This document shows, in pieces, positions 17,445 through 28,788 of a stretch of 64,000 nucleotides of DNA (positions within the stretch are counted from its first letter, which is position 1; every line of letters starts with the position of its first letter). Source of the stretch: Marivita sp. (GTDB lineage Bacteria > Pseudomonadota > Alphaproteobacteria > Rhodobacterales > Rhodobacteraceae); assembly GCF_020055635.1 (NCBI RefSeq), contig NZ_JAIPUT010000005.1, forward strand, positions 1 through 64,000, read 5' to 3'. The position numbers and the translations under genes are program-made. The notes beneath the pieces are model-generated. The model was not told the origin of the DNA, did no database searches, and was given only the letters and a program-made list of their open reading frames with translations.

Positions 17445-18311
17445 TCAAACGCGACCCAGGGCAAAGCCCTTGGCGATGTAGTTGCGGACGAAGTAGATCA
17501 CCAAAGCGCCGGGCACGATGGTCAGGATGCCGGCGGCGGCAAGCACACCCCAGTCGATGCCGCTGGCCCCTTGTGTGCGGGTCATGATCGCGGCGATCGG
17601 TTTCGCGTCCACCGTGGTCAACGTGCGGCTCAGCAGCAGTTCGACCCACGAGAACATGAAGCAGAAGAAGGCGGCGACCCCGATGCCAGATGCGATCAGC
17701 GGGGTGAAGATCTTCACGAAGAAGCGACCAAAGCTGTAGCCGTCAAGATAGGCAGTCTCGTCGATCTCCTTGGGCACACCGCGCATGAAGCCTTCGAGGA
17801 TCCAGACCGCGAGCGGCACGTTGAACAGGCAATGTGCCAGCGCGACGGCAATATGCGTGTCGAACAGACCGACAGAACTGTAGAGCTGGAAGAAGGGCAG
17901 GGCGAACACCGCTGGCGGCGCCATCCGGTTGGTCAGCAGCCAGAAGAACAGATGCTTGTCGCCCATGAAGTGATAGCGGCTGAATGCATAGGCTGCCGGC
18001 AGCGCCACGGCGAGGCTGATCACCGTGTTCATGGTCACGTAGATCAGCGAATTCACGTAGCCCATGTACCAGGCGGGATCGGTCAGGATCGTCCGGTAAT
18101 TGTCCAGCGTCAGGTCACTAGGCCAGAGCGTGAACGAATTGAGGATCTCGGTATTGGTCTTCAGGCTCATGTTCAGCAGCCAGTAGATCGGCAGCATCAG
18201 GAACAGAAGGTAAAGCCCCATGACGATGATCGAGCCGTTGATCCTGACACGCTTCCTGGTGCCGCCTGCTGTCAGATCGCCGGGAATGCTGGTGGTGGTT
18301 GCATCGGTCAT
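17445..18311 (-). CDS. glpQ: Glycerol ABC transporter permease
   Basis: A 288-residue inner-membrane permease of the carbohydrate importer class with about six membrane segments. The coupling motif is visible as DETAYLDGYSFGRFFVKIFT near residues 190-210. It pairs with the permease encoded immediately upstream (4-base gap). Together with glpS, glpT and glpV it forms the glycerol importer. Confidence 0.94.
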   Translation of the reverse strand: MTDATTTSIPGDLTAGGTRKRVRINGSIIVMGLYLLFLMLPIYWLLNMSLKTNTEILNSFTLWPSDLTLDNYRTILTDPAWYMGYVNSLIYVTMNTVISLAVALPAAYAFSRYHFMGDKHLFFWLLTNRMAPPAVFALPFFQLYSSVGLFDTHIAVALAHCLFNVPLAVWILEGFMRGVPKEIDETAYLDGYSFGRFFVKIFTPLIASGIGVAAFFCFMFSWVELLLSRTLTTVDAKPIAAIMTRTQGASGIDWGVLAAAGILTIVPGALVIYFVRNYIAKGFALGRV

Positions 18312-18315
18312 CGGA

Positions 18316-19184
<869 letters not shown>

Positions 19185-19185
<1 letters not shown>

Positions 19186-20261
19186 TACGCGGCCTCCCCC
19201 TGCACGCGCCAGTCATTGGCGTAGACGTTGACATGGGCATTGTCGAAGATGACCCGGTTCATGTCGGCGCTGACCGGATCCGCCTCACCGGCGATGATGT
19301 TGATGTCCGTCCCGAAGAATTCGGCCCGAATGATCTTGTGGCGCCCGACATCCTCGACCCGGCGCACCTTGACCGGCATTCCCTCGGTCTGCGACAGCCG
19401 CACGAATTCCGGGCGCACCCCGATCTCGACCTTGCCGTCCAGGGGTTTGTACTCCTGCGCCAGCTCCATCTGGGCACCGCTCAGATAGGCTGTGTTGCCG
19501 TCGATCCGCGCCGGGATCACGTTCATGCCGGGCGACCCGATGAAATAGCCGACAAACGTGTGTTCCGGGCGCTCGAAAAGTTCCTGGGGTGTCCCGATCT
19601 GCACGACGCGGCCGTCATACATGACCACCACCTTGTCGGCGAAGGTCAGGGCCTCGGTCTGGTCGTGGGTGACGTAGATCATCGTGTGGCCGAAATCGCG
19701 GTGCAGCTTCTTGAGCTGTGTGCGCAATTCCCATTTCATGTGCGGATCGATCACGGTCAGAGGTTCGTCGAACAGCAGCGCGTTCACGTCCTTGCGCACC
19801 ATGCCGCGGCCAAGGCTGATCTTCTGTTTGGCATCCGCCGTCAGGCCGCGCGCCTTCTTGTTCAGCATGTCCTCCATGCCGATCATCTGCGCGATTTCCT
19901 GAACGCGTTCAGATACATAGGTTTCGTCCCGGCCACGGTTGCGGAGCGGAAAAGCCAGGTTGTCGCGCACGCTCATCGTGTCGTAGACGACAGGAAACTG
20001 GAACACCTGCGCAATGTTGCGCTCGGCTGTGGGCGCGTTGGTGACATCCTTGTCATCGAACAGGATGCGCCCCTGGGACGGGTGCAACAGGCCGGAAATG
20101 ATGTTCAGAAGCGTGGACTTGCCACAGCCCGACGACCCCAAAAGCGCATAGGCCGCCCCGTCCTCCCAGTCGTGGTTCAGTTCCTTGAGGGCAAAGTCGT
20201 CCTCGCTGCCCGGCTTGGGCAGGTATGAATGTGCCAGATTGTCGAGTGTGATCTTGGCCAT
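19185..20261 (-). CDS. glpT: Glycerol ABC transporter ATPase GlpT, signature motif degenerate
   Basis: A 358-residue ATP-binding subunit. Walker A is GSSGCGKST (residues 42-50) and Walker B is ALLFDEP (161-167). The usual LSGGQ signature is replaced by LTADAK (140-145) in GLTADAKQKISLGRG. The C-terminal third is a regulatory TOBE-type domain. The partner GlpS keeps a canonical LSGGQ, so the pair probably has one standard and one degenerate ATP site. It follows glpS by 11 bases. This gene is not related to the antiporter also called GlpT in enterics. Confidence 0.92.
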
Positions 20262-20272
20262 GATGTCCTCCC

Positions 20273-21361
20273 TCAGGCCGCCAGCGCATAGGCAGCAGGC
20301 GCAACGAGTTTGCCGTCTTCGCCGAAAATATAGACATGGCGGGGATCGAGCCAGACGCTCAATTCGTCACCAAGCGTCAGGTTGTGAACACCGTGAATCA
20401 GGCCGACCCATCGCTCGCCATGATGATCGAGATGCACGAATGTCTCGGACCCGGTCAGTTCGGTGACGGACAGCGTGGTCTTGAATTCCATCGCGTCGGT
20501 TTCATGCTTGCCGATTTCTAGATGATTCGGACGGAAGCCGGCCAGGTAACGGCCATCATCCAGTTCCGCGATCTTGCCCGTGGCGGGCGCGCTTTGGCCG
20601 TCGCCGAACATGATGCGTCCGCCGGTCTTGGAAATGGCGAGGAAATTCATCGGCGGATCCGAGAACACCCTTGCCGTGGTGGCGTCGATGGGCTGGCGAT
20701 AGACCGACGGGGTGGGGCCGAACTGGGTGATGCGTCCTTCCCAGAGCGTGGCGACATTGCCGCCCAGAAGCAACGCTTCCTCCGGTTCCGTCGTGGCATA
20801 GACAAAGATCGAACCGGAAGCCTCGAAGATCTTGGGGATCTCGACCCGCAATTCCTCGCGCAGCTTGTAATCCAGGTTGGCAAGCGGCTCGTCCAGAAGC
20901 ACCAGCCCGGCATTCTTGACCAGGGCCCGCGCCAGGGCGCAGCGCTGTTGCTGACCACCGGACAGTTCCAGCGGTTTGCGGTCAAGCATCGGCGTCAGCT
21001 TCATCAGTTCGGCGTTCTCGCGAACACGGCGGTCGATCTCGGACTTGTCGACGCCCATCAGCTTCAGCGGAGAGGCAATATTGTCATAGACGCTCATCGA
21101 CGGGTAATTGATGAACTGCTGGTAAACCATCGCCACCTTGCGGTCCTGAACGCGCTGGCCTGTCACGTCCTTTCCGTTCCAGATGATCTGGCCGGTCGCG
21201 GGAACGTCCAGCCCGGCCATCAGGCGCATCAGCGAGGTCTTGCCCGACAGGGTTGGTCCAAGCAGCACGTTCATCGTGCCTTTCTCCAACGTCAGGTCCG
21301 TCGTGTAGATATGCGTCAGCCCGTCAACGGTCTTCGACACGCCCTTCAATTCCAGCGTCAT
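20273..21361 (-). CDS. glpS: Glycerol ABC transporter ATPase GlpS
   Basis: A 362-residue ATP-binding subunit with Walker A GPTLSGKTS, canonical signature LSGGQQQR, Walker B LVLLDEPLANLD and a C-terminal TOBE-type region. In place of the common switch histidine after Walker B there is YATTEPEEAL, where TTE replaces the more usual THD. ATG 21361 has GGAGGA 6 bases upstream; the upstream ATG at 21427 falls inside glpD. It heterodimerises with GlpT by inference. Confidence 0.93.
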   Translation of the reverse strand: MTLELKGVSKTVDGLTHIYTTDLTLEKGTMNVLLGPTLSGKTSLMRLMAGLDVPATGQIIWNGKDVTGQRVQDRKVAMVYQQFINYPSMSVYDNIASPLKLMGVDKSEIDRRVRENAELMKLTPMLDRKPLELSGGQQQRCALARALVKNAGLVLLDEPLANLDYKLREELRVEIPKIFEASGSIFVYATTEPEEALLLGGNVATLWEGRITQFGPTPSVYRQPIDATTARVFSDPPMNFLAISKTGGRIMFGDGQSAPATGKIAELDDGRYLAGFRPNHLEIGKHETDAMEFKTTLSVTELTGSETFVHLDHHGERWVGLIHGVHNLTLGDELSVWLDPRHVYIFGEDGKLVAPAAYALAA

Positions 21362-21374
21362 CAGGTCCTCCTCC

Positions 21375-22973
21375 TTATTCCGCCGCCGCGGACGCGGAAC
21401 GGCGATGACGCGCCATCCAGTCATCAAGTGCGCGGGATTGATCGCTGTTCAGTCGCAGCCCCAGCTTGTTGCGCCGCCAGAGCACGTCCTCTGCCGTCCG
21501 CGCGTATTCATGGGTCATCAGCCAATCGACCTCGGTTTCCGTCAGCGTGGCCCCGAAGTCGCGGCCCAGATCGGTGGCATCTGTCGCATCGCCAAGGACA
21601 TCGGCGGCCTCGGTCCCGTAGGCGCGCACCAGTCGTTTCGCCCAGAAGTCACTCAGAAACGGATAGCGCGCTTTCAGATCGTCGATCAGTCCGGACACCC
21701 CGTCGACCGGAAAATCCCCGCCGGGCAGCGGCACACCGGCGGTCCAGCGCCCTTTGTTCACCGCAAGCTGTGCGGTGATCTTGTCCAGCGCGCTTTCCGC
21801 AAGACGACGGTAGGTGGTGATCTTGCCGCCAAAGATGTTCAGAACCGGAGCCCCCGCGCTGGTATCCACTTTCAGCGTGTAATCCCGTGTCGCCGCCGTG
21901 GCGCTGCTGGCGCCGTCATCGTAAAGCGGCCGCACGCCGGAATAGGTCCAGACAACATCGTCGCGGCTCAGGGGCTGTTTGAAATACTGGCTGGCGAAAT
22001 CGAGCAGATAGTCCTGCTCTTCGGGGGTGCATTCGGGTTTGACCGAGGGGTCGCTATGCTCTGCATCCGTGGTGCCGATCAGCGTGAAATCGGTCTCGTA
22101 GGGAATTGCGAAGATGATGCGCCCGTCGGTTCCCTGGAAGAAATAGCACTTGTCATGGTCATAAAGCCTGCGAGTCACGATATGGCTGCCGCGGACCAGC
22201 CGCACACCTTCGCGCGAGTTCAACCTGACCTTGGACTGGATGATGTCGCCAACCCAGGGCCCACCCGCATTGACCAGCATCCGCGCATGAAAGGTCTGCA
22301 ATTCGCCATTTTCGGTATCGCGCGTTTCGACGCGCCAGTGCCCGTTTTCATTGGCTGCACTGATCACCTTGGTACGCGTCTTGATCTGCGCCCCGCGCGC
22401 TTCTGCGTCTCTCGCATTGAGCACGACAAGCCGGGAATCCTCGACCCAGCAATCGGAATATTCGTACGCCTTGGTGAAACGCTCCTGAAGCGGCCTACCC
22501 TCCTTGGAGCCGCTCAGATCAAGCGTTTTCGTGCCGGGCAATATCTTGCGTCCGCCCAGGTGGTCATACATGAACAAGCCTAGGCGGATCAGCCAGGCGG
22601 GCCTGCGCCCCTTCATCCAGGGCATGAACACGCCCAGAAGTTTCGATGTCGGCGTATCGGAGTCGAACCGCATATCTTTATGATAAGGGAGCACAAAACG
22701 CATCGGCCAGCTGATGTGCGGCATCGCCCGAAGCAAGGTTTCGCGCTCGATCAGCGCCTCTCGCACGAGTCTGAATTCGAAATACTCAAGATATCGCAGG
22801 CCACCATGAAACAGCTTGGTCGAAGCCGAAGAGGTGGCCGAGGCCAGATCGTTCATTTCGACCACGGCGACAGACAACCCACGGCCGGCCGCATCCCGGG
22901 CAATACCGCATCCATTGATCCCGCCGCCGACGATCAGCAGGTCCAATACCTTTGTGTCCGAAGATTCAGTCAC
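21375..22973 (-). CDS. glpD: Glycerol-3-phosphate dehydrogenase (FAD)
   Basis: A 532-residue flavoprotein that oxidises glycerol 3-phosphate to dihydroxyacetone phosphate and feeds electrons to quinone. It shows the FAD-binding LLIVGGGINGCGIARDAAGR, SSASTKLFHGGLRYLEYFEF, and the family's FGGKITTYRRLAE segment. GTG 22973 is chosen: GGGGAG lies about 6 bases upstream and the FAD motif begins 13 residues in. The frame stays open some 270 codons further upstream, but that part overlaps glpR and has no similarity to the family. It is the first gene of the glp operon. Confidence 0.95.
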   Translation of the reverse strand: MTESSDTKVLDLLIVGGGINGCGIARDAAGRGLSVAVVEMNDLASATSSASTKLFHGGLRYLEYFEFRLVREALIERETLLRAMPHISWPMRFVLPYHKDMRFDSDTPTSKLLGVFMPWMKGRRPAWLIRLGLFMYDHLGGRKILPGTKTLDLSGSKEGRPLQERFTKAYEYSDCWVEDSRLVVLNARDAEARGAQIKTRTKVISAANENGHWRVETRDTENGELQTFHARMLVNAGGPWVGDIIQSKVRLNSREGVRLVRGSHIVTRRLYDHDKCYFFQGTDGRIIFAIPYETDFTLIGTTDAEHSDPSVKPECTPEEQDYLLDFASQYFKQPLSRDDVVWTYSGVRPLYDDGASSATAATRDYTLKVDTSAGAPVLNIFGGKITTYRRLAESALDKITAQLAVNKGRWTAGVPLPGGDFPVDGVSGLIDDLKARYPFLSDFWAKRLVRAYGTEAADVLGDATDATDLGRDFGATLTETEVDWLMTHEYARTAEDVLWRRNKLGLRLNSDQSRALDDWMARHRRSASAAAE

Positions 22974-23039
22974 GCGTTTCTCCCCAACCGCGTCGCATTG
23001 CCAGTTATGTCGGCTGACGTCACGTCTTGCAAGCTTTAT

Positions 23040-23218
23040 TTTCGTTTTCTTTCGTTTATGCGCCCTAGCGAAAGAAACCTCGCGCATGGGCGGTCTCTTG
23101 CAGCCCGCAAAGAGCACGAGAGGCGCCGTTGAGAGTTTTCGATTGTTTTTTGGCGCGTTTCTGGCGAGTCTTTCAAAAACCCGTGCCGGCCAGACATCGC
23201 GCTCGGGAAAAAACGAAA
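23040..23218. promoter_or_regulatory. Repeated TTTCGTTT elements between glpD and glpR (candidate GlpR operators)
   Basis: TTTCGTTT occurs twice in direct repeat with a 10-bp period (23040-23047 and 23050-23057). An inverted copy AAACGAAA lies at 23211-23218, just before the glpR start, and a partial copy CGAAAGAAA lies at 23069-23077. DeoR-family regulators often bind such repeats. The site lies in the divergent spacer and could control both genes. Binding by GlpR is inferred. Confidence 0.5.
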
Positions 23219-23226
23219 GGCCAGTG

Positions 23227-23988
23227 ATGTCGCAAACGTTCCGCCATCCCGAAATACTCGAAATCGCGCGCCGGGAGGGAAAGGTGACGGTTGAGGGGCT
23301 CGCCGAGCATTTCGGTGTGACCTTGCAGACTATCCGCCGGGATCTGACCGACTTGGCCGAAGCTGGCCGCCTCGAACGTGTGCATGGCGGGGCTGTCCTG
23401 TCTTCTGGAACGACCAATATCGGATACGAGGAACGTCGGTCGCTGAAATCCGAAGCCAAACGCGCCATCGCGCGGGCCTGCGCGGCGCAAATTCCGGGGA
23501 ATATCTCGCTGTTCCTGAACATCGGGACCTCGACAGAGGCGGTCGCGATGGAGTTGATGCACCATGAAAACCTCATGGTCCTGACCAACAACATGAACGT
23601 CGCCAATATCCTGGCCGGCAACCACGGGTGCGACGTGATCCTGACCGGTGGGCAACTGCGTCGCGCAGATGGCGGATTGGTTGGAAATCTCGCCACCGAA
23701 ACGATCAAGCAGTTCAAGTTCGATCTTGCCGTGATCGGCTGTTCCGCACTCGACCGCGAGGGTGATCTGCTTGATTTCGACATTCAGGAAGTCAGTGTCA
23801 GCCAGGCAATCCTGCGCCAGTCGCGCAAGACGTTCCTGGTGGCGGATCAGACGAAACTCACCCGCAGCGCCCCCGCACGGATCGCGTCGCTTGCCAATAT
23901 CGACACGTTCTTCACGGATGTGCCGCTGCCGGCCGATCTGGCGGCCGTTTGCACCGCGTGGGGAACCAAGGTGGTGGTTGCCTCCTGA
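23227..23988 (+). CDS. glpR: DeoR-family glycerol regulon repressor
   Basis: A 253-residue regulator with N-terminal DeoR helix-turn-helix (ILEIARREGKVTVEGLAEHF, GVTLQTIRRDLTDLAEAG) and the C-terminal sugar-phosphate sensor domain (LFLNIGTSTEAVAMEL, AVIGCSALDREGDLLDFD, VADQTKLTRSAP). It likely represses glp genes until glycerol 3-phosphate appears. ATG 23227 is used; the longer open frame back to 22816 overlaps glpD and lacks similarity. It is divergent from the glp operon, with operator-like repeats between. Confidence 0.93.
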   Translation: MSQTFRHPEILEIARREGKVTVEGLAEHFGVTLQTIRRDLTDLAEAGRLERVHGGAVLSSGTTNIGYEERRSLKSEAKRAIARACAAQIPGNISLFLNIGTSTEAVAMELMHHENLMVLTNNMNVANILAGNHGCDVILTGGQLRRADGGLVGNLATETIKQFKFDLAVIGCSALDREGDLLDFDIQEVSVSQAILRQSRKTFLVADQTKLTRSAPARIASLANIDTFFTDVPLPADLAAVCTAWGTKVVVAS

Positions 23989-24122
23989 TGGTCTGAAGCC
24001 TGCGTTCCGTGAGGCTGGGAACCCCCGCGCACATGCGGCGTTTGACGACATGAGCCCTCCGCAAGGCCGTGGTCCGCCGAACGGCCCACGGTGCGGACCT
24101 GTCCAACGAGAAGGTTTCTCTC

Positions 24123-24638
24123 ATGTCGCTGCACACCACATTGTGGATCAATGGCGAGACTTACGCGCTTGACGCCGATCCCCGAACGACGCTGCTTGAT
24201 GCAATCCGCGATCACTTCAACCTCACCGGATCGAAGAAGGGCTGTGACCACGGCCAATGCGGCGCGTGCACGATGATCGTCAACGGCCGGCGGATCAATT
24301 CCTGCCTGACGCTGGCCTGCATGCATGACGGCGACGAGATCACCACCATCGAGGGGTTGGGCCAGCCTGGGGCAATGAGTGCGCTTCAGGAGGCCTTTGT
24401 CAGGCATGACGGGTTCCAATGTGGCTACTGCACCCCCGGACAGGTCTGTTCGGCGACGGCGATGCTCGAAGAGGTTTCCCAAGGCTGGCCGTCGCATGTC
24501 TCCGAAGATCTCGAGGGCCCGGCACCGCTTTCAGAGGCGGAAATCTCCGAGCGGATGAGCGGCAATCTGTGCCGGTGTTCGGCTTATCCCGGCATCGTCA
24601 ATGCAATCCGTGACGCGGCCGAAGGAGGCACGACATGA
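24123..24638 (+). CDS. [2Fe-2S] subunit of a PaoABC/YagTSR-type molybdenum oxidoreductase
   Basis: A 171-residue two-cluster ferredoxin subunit. The plant-type cluster is held by C41, C46, C49 and C61, and the second by C100, C103, C150 and C152 ([10 protein letters not shown] and [11 protein letters not shown]). It passes electrons from the molybdenum site to FAD. E. coli PaoA carries a Tat signal; this protein starts directly with the ferredoxin domain, so the enzyme is probably cytoplasmic. ATG 24123 follows GAGAAGG and replaces an upstream in-frame start at 24069. The next gene overlaps it by 4 bases. Confidence 0.92.
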   Translation: MSLHTTLWINGETYALDADPRTTLLDAIRDHFNLTGSKKGCDHGQCGACTMIVNGRRINSCLTLACMHDGDEITTIEGLGQPGAMSALQEAFVRHDGFQCGYCTPGQVCSATAMLEEVSQGWPSHVSEDLEGPAPLSEAEISERMSGNLCRCSAYPGIVNAIRDAAEGGTT

Positions 24639-25618
24639 GGGCTTTCGACTATGCCCGCGCCACGAGCGCGACCGACGCCACCGCCAAGGCCGCCGCTGGC
24701 GCGACGATCATTGCAGGTGGGACGAACCTGCTGGATCTCATGAAGCTCGAGGTGATGGCCCCCGAGCAGATCGTCGACATCAATCGCCTGGATATGAACC
24801 GGATCGAGCACACCGAGTCCGGTGGGCTGCGGATCGGCGCGCTGGTCACGAACAGCGATCTGGCCGTGCACCCGGTGGTGCGCCGTGACTACGCGGTCCT
24901 GTCCCGCGCGCTGCTGGCCGGGGCGTCGGGGCAATTGCGCAACAAGGCCACGACCGGCGGCAATCTTCTTCAGCGCACCCGCTGCGGCTATTTCTACGAC
25001 ACCGCGATGCCCTGCAACAAACGGGAACCGGGGACGGGCTGCCAGGCAAGGGACGGCTTCAACCGCATTCTTGCGATCCTCGGCACCTCGGAGCACTGCA
25101 TCGCGACGCATCCGTCCGACATGGCCGTGGCGATGCGGGCATTGGATGCCGAGGTTGAAATCGAAAGCGCCACCGGCATTGCCCGGACCATCCCGCTTGT
25201 CGACCTGCACGTTCTGCCTGGCGAGACCCCGCATATCGAGACGACCCTTGACGAGGGCGATCTGATCACCGCCGTGATCTTGCCGCCACCGCCGGGGGGA
25301 GTGCACCGCTACCGCAAGGTACGGGACCGTTCGTCCTATGCCTTTGCGCTTGTCTCCGTCGCTGCCGTGCTTCGGATCGAGAGCGGCAAGATCGCGTCCT
25401 GTGCTCTGGCGTTCGGCGGGCTTGCCCCCAAACCCTGGCGCGTGGCCAAGGTGGAAGACGCCCTGACAGGGCAAGAACCAAGTCCCGAAATCTTCGACAA
25501 GGCGGCCGACATCCTCTTGGCCGATGCCAAGGGCTACGGGGCCAATGACTTCAAGATACCGCTTGCCCGGCGCACGTTGAAAGCCGTGTTGCGGGAGAGC
25601 GTGGAGGCCGCACAATGA
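24635..25618 (+). CDS. FAD-binding subunit of the PaoABC-type oxidoreductase with extra [4Fe-4S] cluster
   Basis: A 327-residue flavin subunit of the CO-dehydrogenase-M family ([32 protein letters not shown]). Four cysteines, C117, C127, C136 and C155, lie in the insertion that in PaoB binds an additional [4Fe-4S] cluster. This separates the enzyme from ordinary xanthine dehydrogenases and supports an aldehyde-oxidoreductase-type classification. It overlaps both neighbours by 4 bases, so the three subunits are translationally coupled. Confidence 0.92.
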   Translation: MRAFDYARATSATDATAKAAAGATIIAGGTNLLDLMKLEVMAPEQIVDINRLDMNRIEHTESGGLRIGALVTNSDLAVHPVVRRDYAVLSRALLAGASGQLRNKATTGGNLLQRTRCGYFYDTAMPCNKREPGTGCQARDGFNRILAILGTSEHCIATHPSDMAVAMRALDAEVEIESATGIARTIPLVDLHVLPGETPHIETTLDEGDLITAVILPPPPGGVHRYRKVRDRSSYAFALVSVAAVLRIESGKIASCALAFGGLAPKPWRVAKVEDALTGQEPSPEIFDKAADILLADAKGYGANDFKIPLARRTLKAVLRESVEAAQ

Positions 25619-27810
25619 CCGCGCATCTGAAATTGGACAAACCGCAGTCGGACCGTCTGGGCGACATGGCGCAGGGCGTCATCGGGCGGGAAACGCCGCG
25701 CCGGGAAGGTCCCCTCAAGGTGACCGGCCGCGCGCCCTACGCGGCAGAGGTCGGGGATGGGACCGAAGCAGTGGGCGTCTTTGCGCGGGCCACCATCGCC
25801 AAGGGCAAGGTCACGAAGATCGGTCTCGACGCGGTCCGGGCGCTCCCGGGTGTCTGTGCCGTCATCACAGATGAAAGGCTGCTGAGAAACCCGGCGCAAG
25901 GCACGGCCAACACGGCGCCCGTGCAGGGGGGCCGGGATGTCGCGTATTTCGGTCAGCCCATCGCGCTGGTCGTGGCCGAGACCTACGAGCAGGCGCGCCA
26001 TGCCGCGCACGGTCTCGAAATTGCCTATGACGCGGCAGAGGATGCTGCCGTCACGCCCGAAGACGCAGAACCGGAATCGCTGGAAAGCAAGCAGATCGAC
26101 ATCGGCGATCTGGACACCGCCATGTCACACGCGGCGCACAGCATGGACGCAACCTATACAACGCCCAGCCAGAACAGCGCCGCGATGGAGCCGCATGCTT
26201 CGATCGCCGTCTGGAAAGGGGATGAGCTGACGCTTCACGGCTCTTACCAGATGCTGAAGTTCAACCGGAACGAACTGGCGGATTCGCTGGGGGTCGATCC
26301 CGAAAAGGTGCAGATCAAGTCGCCTTATGTTGGGGGCGGGTTCGGCTCGAAGCTTGGCATCGCGCCCGAGGCGGTAGGGGCCGCTCTGGCCGCGAAAGAG
26401 TTGGGTCGTGCCGTGCGGGTGGTCCTGACCCGGCCTCAGGTCTTCGAAGCGACGATGCGGCGGTCCGAAACACGTCAACGGGTCCGGCTTGCCGCGGATG
26501 CCGACGGCAAGCTGACCGGAATCGGACATTCCGCCTGGGTGTCGAACCTTGTCGGCGAAGCGTTCAGCGAACCTGTCGCTCAGGCCACGCATTTCACCTA
26601 CGGCGGTGCAAACCGGTCCTACAGGCACCTTATCCATCGTGTGAACCGCACCTGTGCGGGTTCCATGCGTGCTCCGGGCGAGGCGGTCGGGATGTTGGCG
26701 CTGGAAAACGCAATGGACGAACTGGCCCATGCGGCAGGTGTCGATCCGGTGGAGTTGCGCCTGAAGAACATTCCCGACAGGCACCCCGAAGACGACAAGC
26801 CGTATTCCTCGCGCCGCTTCGCCGATTGCCTCACGGAAGGTGCCAGGGCGTTCGGCTGGCACAAACGCAATCCGACACCGGGGCAGACCCGCGACGGCGA
26901 ATGGCTCATCGGCCTTGGCATGGCCTCGGCCGCGCGGGGCAATATCCTGTCGGAAAGCCATGCCCGCGTCACCCTGCACTCGGATGGCACCGCGACGGTC
27001 GAAACGGACATGACCGACATCGGTACCGGCACCTACACGATCCTCGGGCAGATCACGGCCGAGATGCTGGGCCTGCCGCTGGACCGTGTGAATGTGGCGC
27101 TTGGGGACACGGCCTTTCCGCCTGCTTCTGGTTCGGGCGGGTCATGGGGCGCCGGATCGTCGGGATCGGCGGTCTTTGTCGCCTGCCAGAACATTCGCGC
27201 CGCGCTGGCCGAAAAGCTGGGCATGGAGGAAGACCAACTGACCCTGACCGAGGGATCCGTCATCCGGAACAACACGCGCGAACCGTTGAGCGCCGTCCTC
27301 GACGATGACTTGACCGTCGAAGGCCATATCGAACCCGGTGACACGTCCGAGGAAGTCCAGCAGGCGGCCTTTGGCGCCCATTTCGCGGAGGTCGCCGTCA
27401 GCGCCGTCACGGGCGAAACCCGCGTGCGGCGAATGCTGGGGTGCTTTGCGGCCGGACGGATTCTCAACGAACAGACCGCACGGAGCCAGTGCCACGGGGG
27501 CATGATCTTCGGGATCGGCGCGGCCCTGACCGAAGAGTTGGTGCACGATCCCCGAGACGGGCATATCGTGAACCATAATCTCGCCGAGTACCATGTGCCA
27601 GTGAATCTCGACATTCCGCAGCTCGAGGTGATGTTTCTCGAGGAACGCGACGCGCATGCAAACCCGTTGCAGTCGAAAGGCATCGGCGAGCTTGGCATTT
27701 CAGGCGCAGGTGCGGCGGTCACCAACGCGATCTTCAATGCCACCGGCGTGCGCGTGCGCGACTACCCGGCAACGCTGGACAAGGTGCTGCCGGGTTTGCC
27801 GGACATCTGA
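25615..27810 (+). CDS. Molybdopterin-binding catalytic subunit, PaoC/YagR-like
   Basis: A 731-residue molybdenum hydroxylase large subunit, almost exactly the length of E. coli PaoC. Cofactor-binding segments are visible ([34 protein letters not shown]) and the catalytic Glu in [15 protein letters not shown] near the C-terminus. The family oxidises aldehydes or N-heterocycles using water. No XdhC/PaoD-type maturation chaperone lies beside it. The substrate is unknown; nearby heterocycle and hydantoin genes make an aromatic or heterocyclic substrate as likely as an aldehyde. Confidence 0.92.
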   Translation: MTAHLKLDKPQSDRLGDMAQGVIGRETPRREGPLKVTGRAPYAAEVGDGTEAVGVFARATIAKGKVTKIGLDAVRALPGVCAVITDERLLRNPAQGTANTAPVQGGRDVAYFGQPIALVVAETYEQARHAAHGLEIAYDAAEDAAVTPEDAEPESLESKQIDIGDLDTAMSHAAHSMDATYTTPSQNSAAMEPHASIAVWKGDELTLHGSYQMLKFNRNELADSLGVDPEKVQIKSPYVGGGFGSKLGIAPEAVGAALAAKELGRAVRVVLTRPQVFEATMRRSETRQRVRLAADADGKLTGIGHSAWVSNLVGEAFSEPVAQATHFTYGGANRSYRHLIHRVNRTCAGSMRAPGEAVGMLALENAMDELAHAAGVDPVELRLKNIPDRHPEDDKPYSSRRFADCLTEGARAFGWHKRNPTPGQTRDGEWLIGLGMASAARGNILSESHARVTLHSDGTATVETDMTDIGTGTYTILGQITAEMLGLPLDRVNVALGDTAFPPASGSGGSWGAGSSGSAVFVACQNIRAALAEKLGMEEDQLTLTEGSVIRNNTREPLSAVLDDDLTVEGHIEPGDTSEEVQQAAFGAHFAEVAVSAVTGETRVRRMLGCFAAGRILNEQTARSQCHGGMIFGIGAALTEELVHDPRDGHIVNHNLAEYHVPVNLDIPQLEVMFLEERDAHANPLQSKGIGELGISGAGAAVTNAIFNATGVRVRDYPATLDKVLPGLPDI

Positions 27811-27828
27811 TGCATGCGGCTGCACCCC

Positions 27829-28788
27829 TTACGCCGAAAACCGTGCCAGTGACGCGGCGAGTTGGTTCTCGGTGAACCCGCGTCCGATGACGGCGATGGT
27901 GTTGTCGGTGTCGCATGACGTCTCGGGGTCGGGCAGGATTTCCGGCGATTGAACCGACCGCCGCACGCTTTGCAGCAACAACCGACCCGCCGGTGTGCGC
28001 ACCACGCCCTTGACGCGCACAACCTGGTCGCCGCGCGCATAAAGCAGCGCCGACAGCCAGACCGTGAAGGCGGTCCAGTCAGGTCTGTCGCCCAGATCAA
28101 GTCGCGTTGCCCGGATCGGTTGGCTGTCTTCGTCGGGCAATTGGTCCAGCGGGGCAGGGCGCGCGTCTTCGGACAGCGCCGGTAGGTCCAGACCATTGCC
28201 GAACCGCGCCGCCGTTTGCGCCGCACCGGGCGCGAGGCGGGCCAGCGTGGCGCGCAGCGTGTCGATCTCGGCTGGAGCTGCCAAGTCGGTCTTGGTCAGG
28301 ATCAACCGATCCGCCGCTTCGATCTGTTTGCGGCTGAGCGCCTCTTTCCGGATCTGGTCAAGCGCGTTCTGGGCGTCGATGATCACGATGGTTTCGACGA
28401 TCAGGATCTGACGCACCAGAACCGGGTGCGCCTGGATCATCGACAGGATCGCACCCGGATCGGCCAGGCCACTGGTCTCAAGAACGATGTTTTCAAGCCG
28501 TCCCGCCGGTGCGGCCACCTGGCTGCGCGCGTCGCACAGGGCCAGGAGCGTCCGGCGCAGGTCGTCCTGCCCGTCGCAACAGACGCAGGCCCCCGAAAGC
28601 AGAGTCATCCGGTCCGCCGCGGCGAGCAACGCATCGTCGACCGGCGCATCGGCGGCCTCGTTCACGATCACATGGACCCGCCCGAACCGACGCTCGAATA
28701 GCTGATGGCGAAGCCAGGTTGTCTTGCCCGACCCCAGAAACCCGCCAAGAAGGGTCAGCCGAAGGCGACCGTCGCTGTTGTCGGTCAT
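27829..28788 (-). CDS. CobW/G3E-family GTPase (putative metallochaperone)
   Basis: A 319-residue G3E GTPase. Walker A is GGFLGSGKTT (residues 15-24), the metal-binding CxCC motif of the family is C68-x-C70-C71 in GACVCC, followed by VLETSGLADPGAI and the guanine-specificity TKTD. The C-terminal CobW domain is present. Such proteins deliver zinc or cobalt to target enzymes. Its start overlaps the stop of the CxxC miniprotein (ATGA). It ends the hydantoin operon, so a metal-dependent hydrolase there, such as the dihydropyrimidinase, is a natural client; this is inference. Confidence 0.88.
   Translation of the reverse strand: MTDNSDGRLRLTLLGGFLGSGKTTWLRHQLFERRFGRVHVIVNEAADAPVDDALLAAADRMTLLSGACVCCDGQDDLRRTLLALCDARSQVAAPAGRLENIVLETSGLADPGAILSMIQAHPVLVRQILIVETIVIIDAQNALDQIRKEALSRKQIEAADRLILTKTDLAAPAEIDTLRATLARLAPGAAQTAARFGNGLDLPALSEDARPAPLDQLPDEDSQPIRATRLDLGDRPDWTAFTVWLSALLYARGDQVVRVKGVVRTPAGRLLLQSVRRSVQSPEILPDPETSCDTDNTIAVIGRGFTENQLAASLARFSA

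Noticed and set aside
22974-23783. A 270-codon N-terminal extension of glpD
   Set aside because: It overlaps glpR on the other strand, has no similarity to glycerol-3-phosphate dehydrogenases, and GTG 22973 has a good ribosome site right before the FAD motif.
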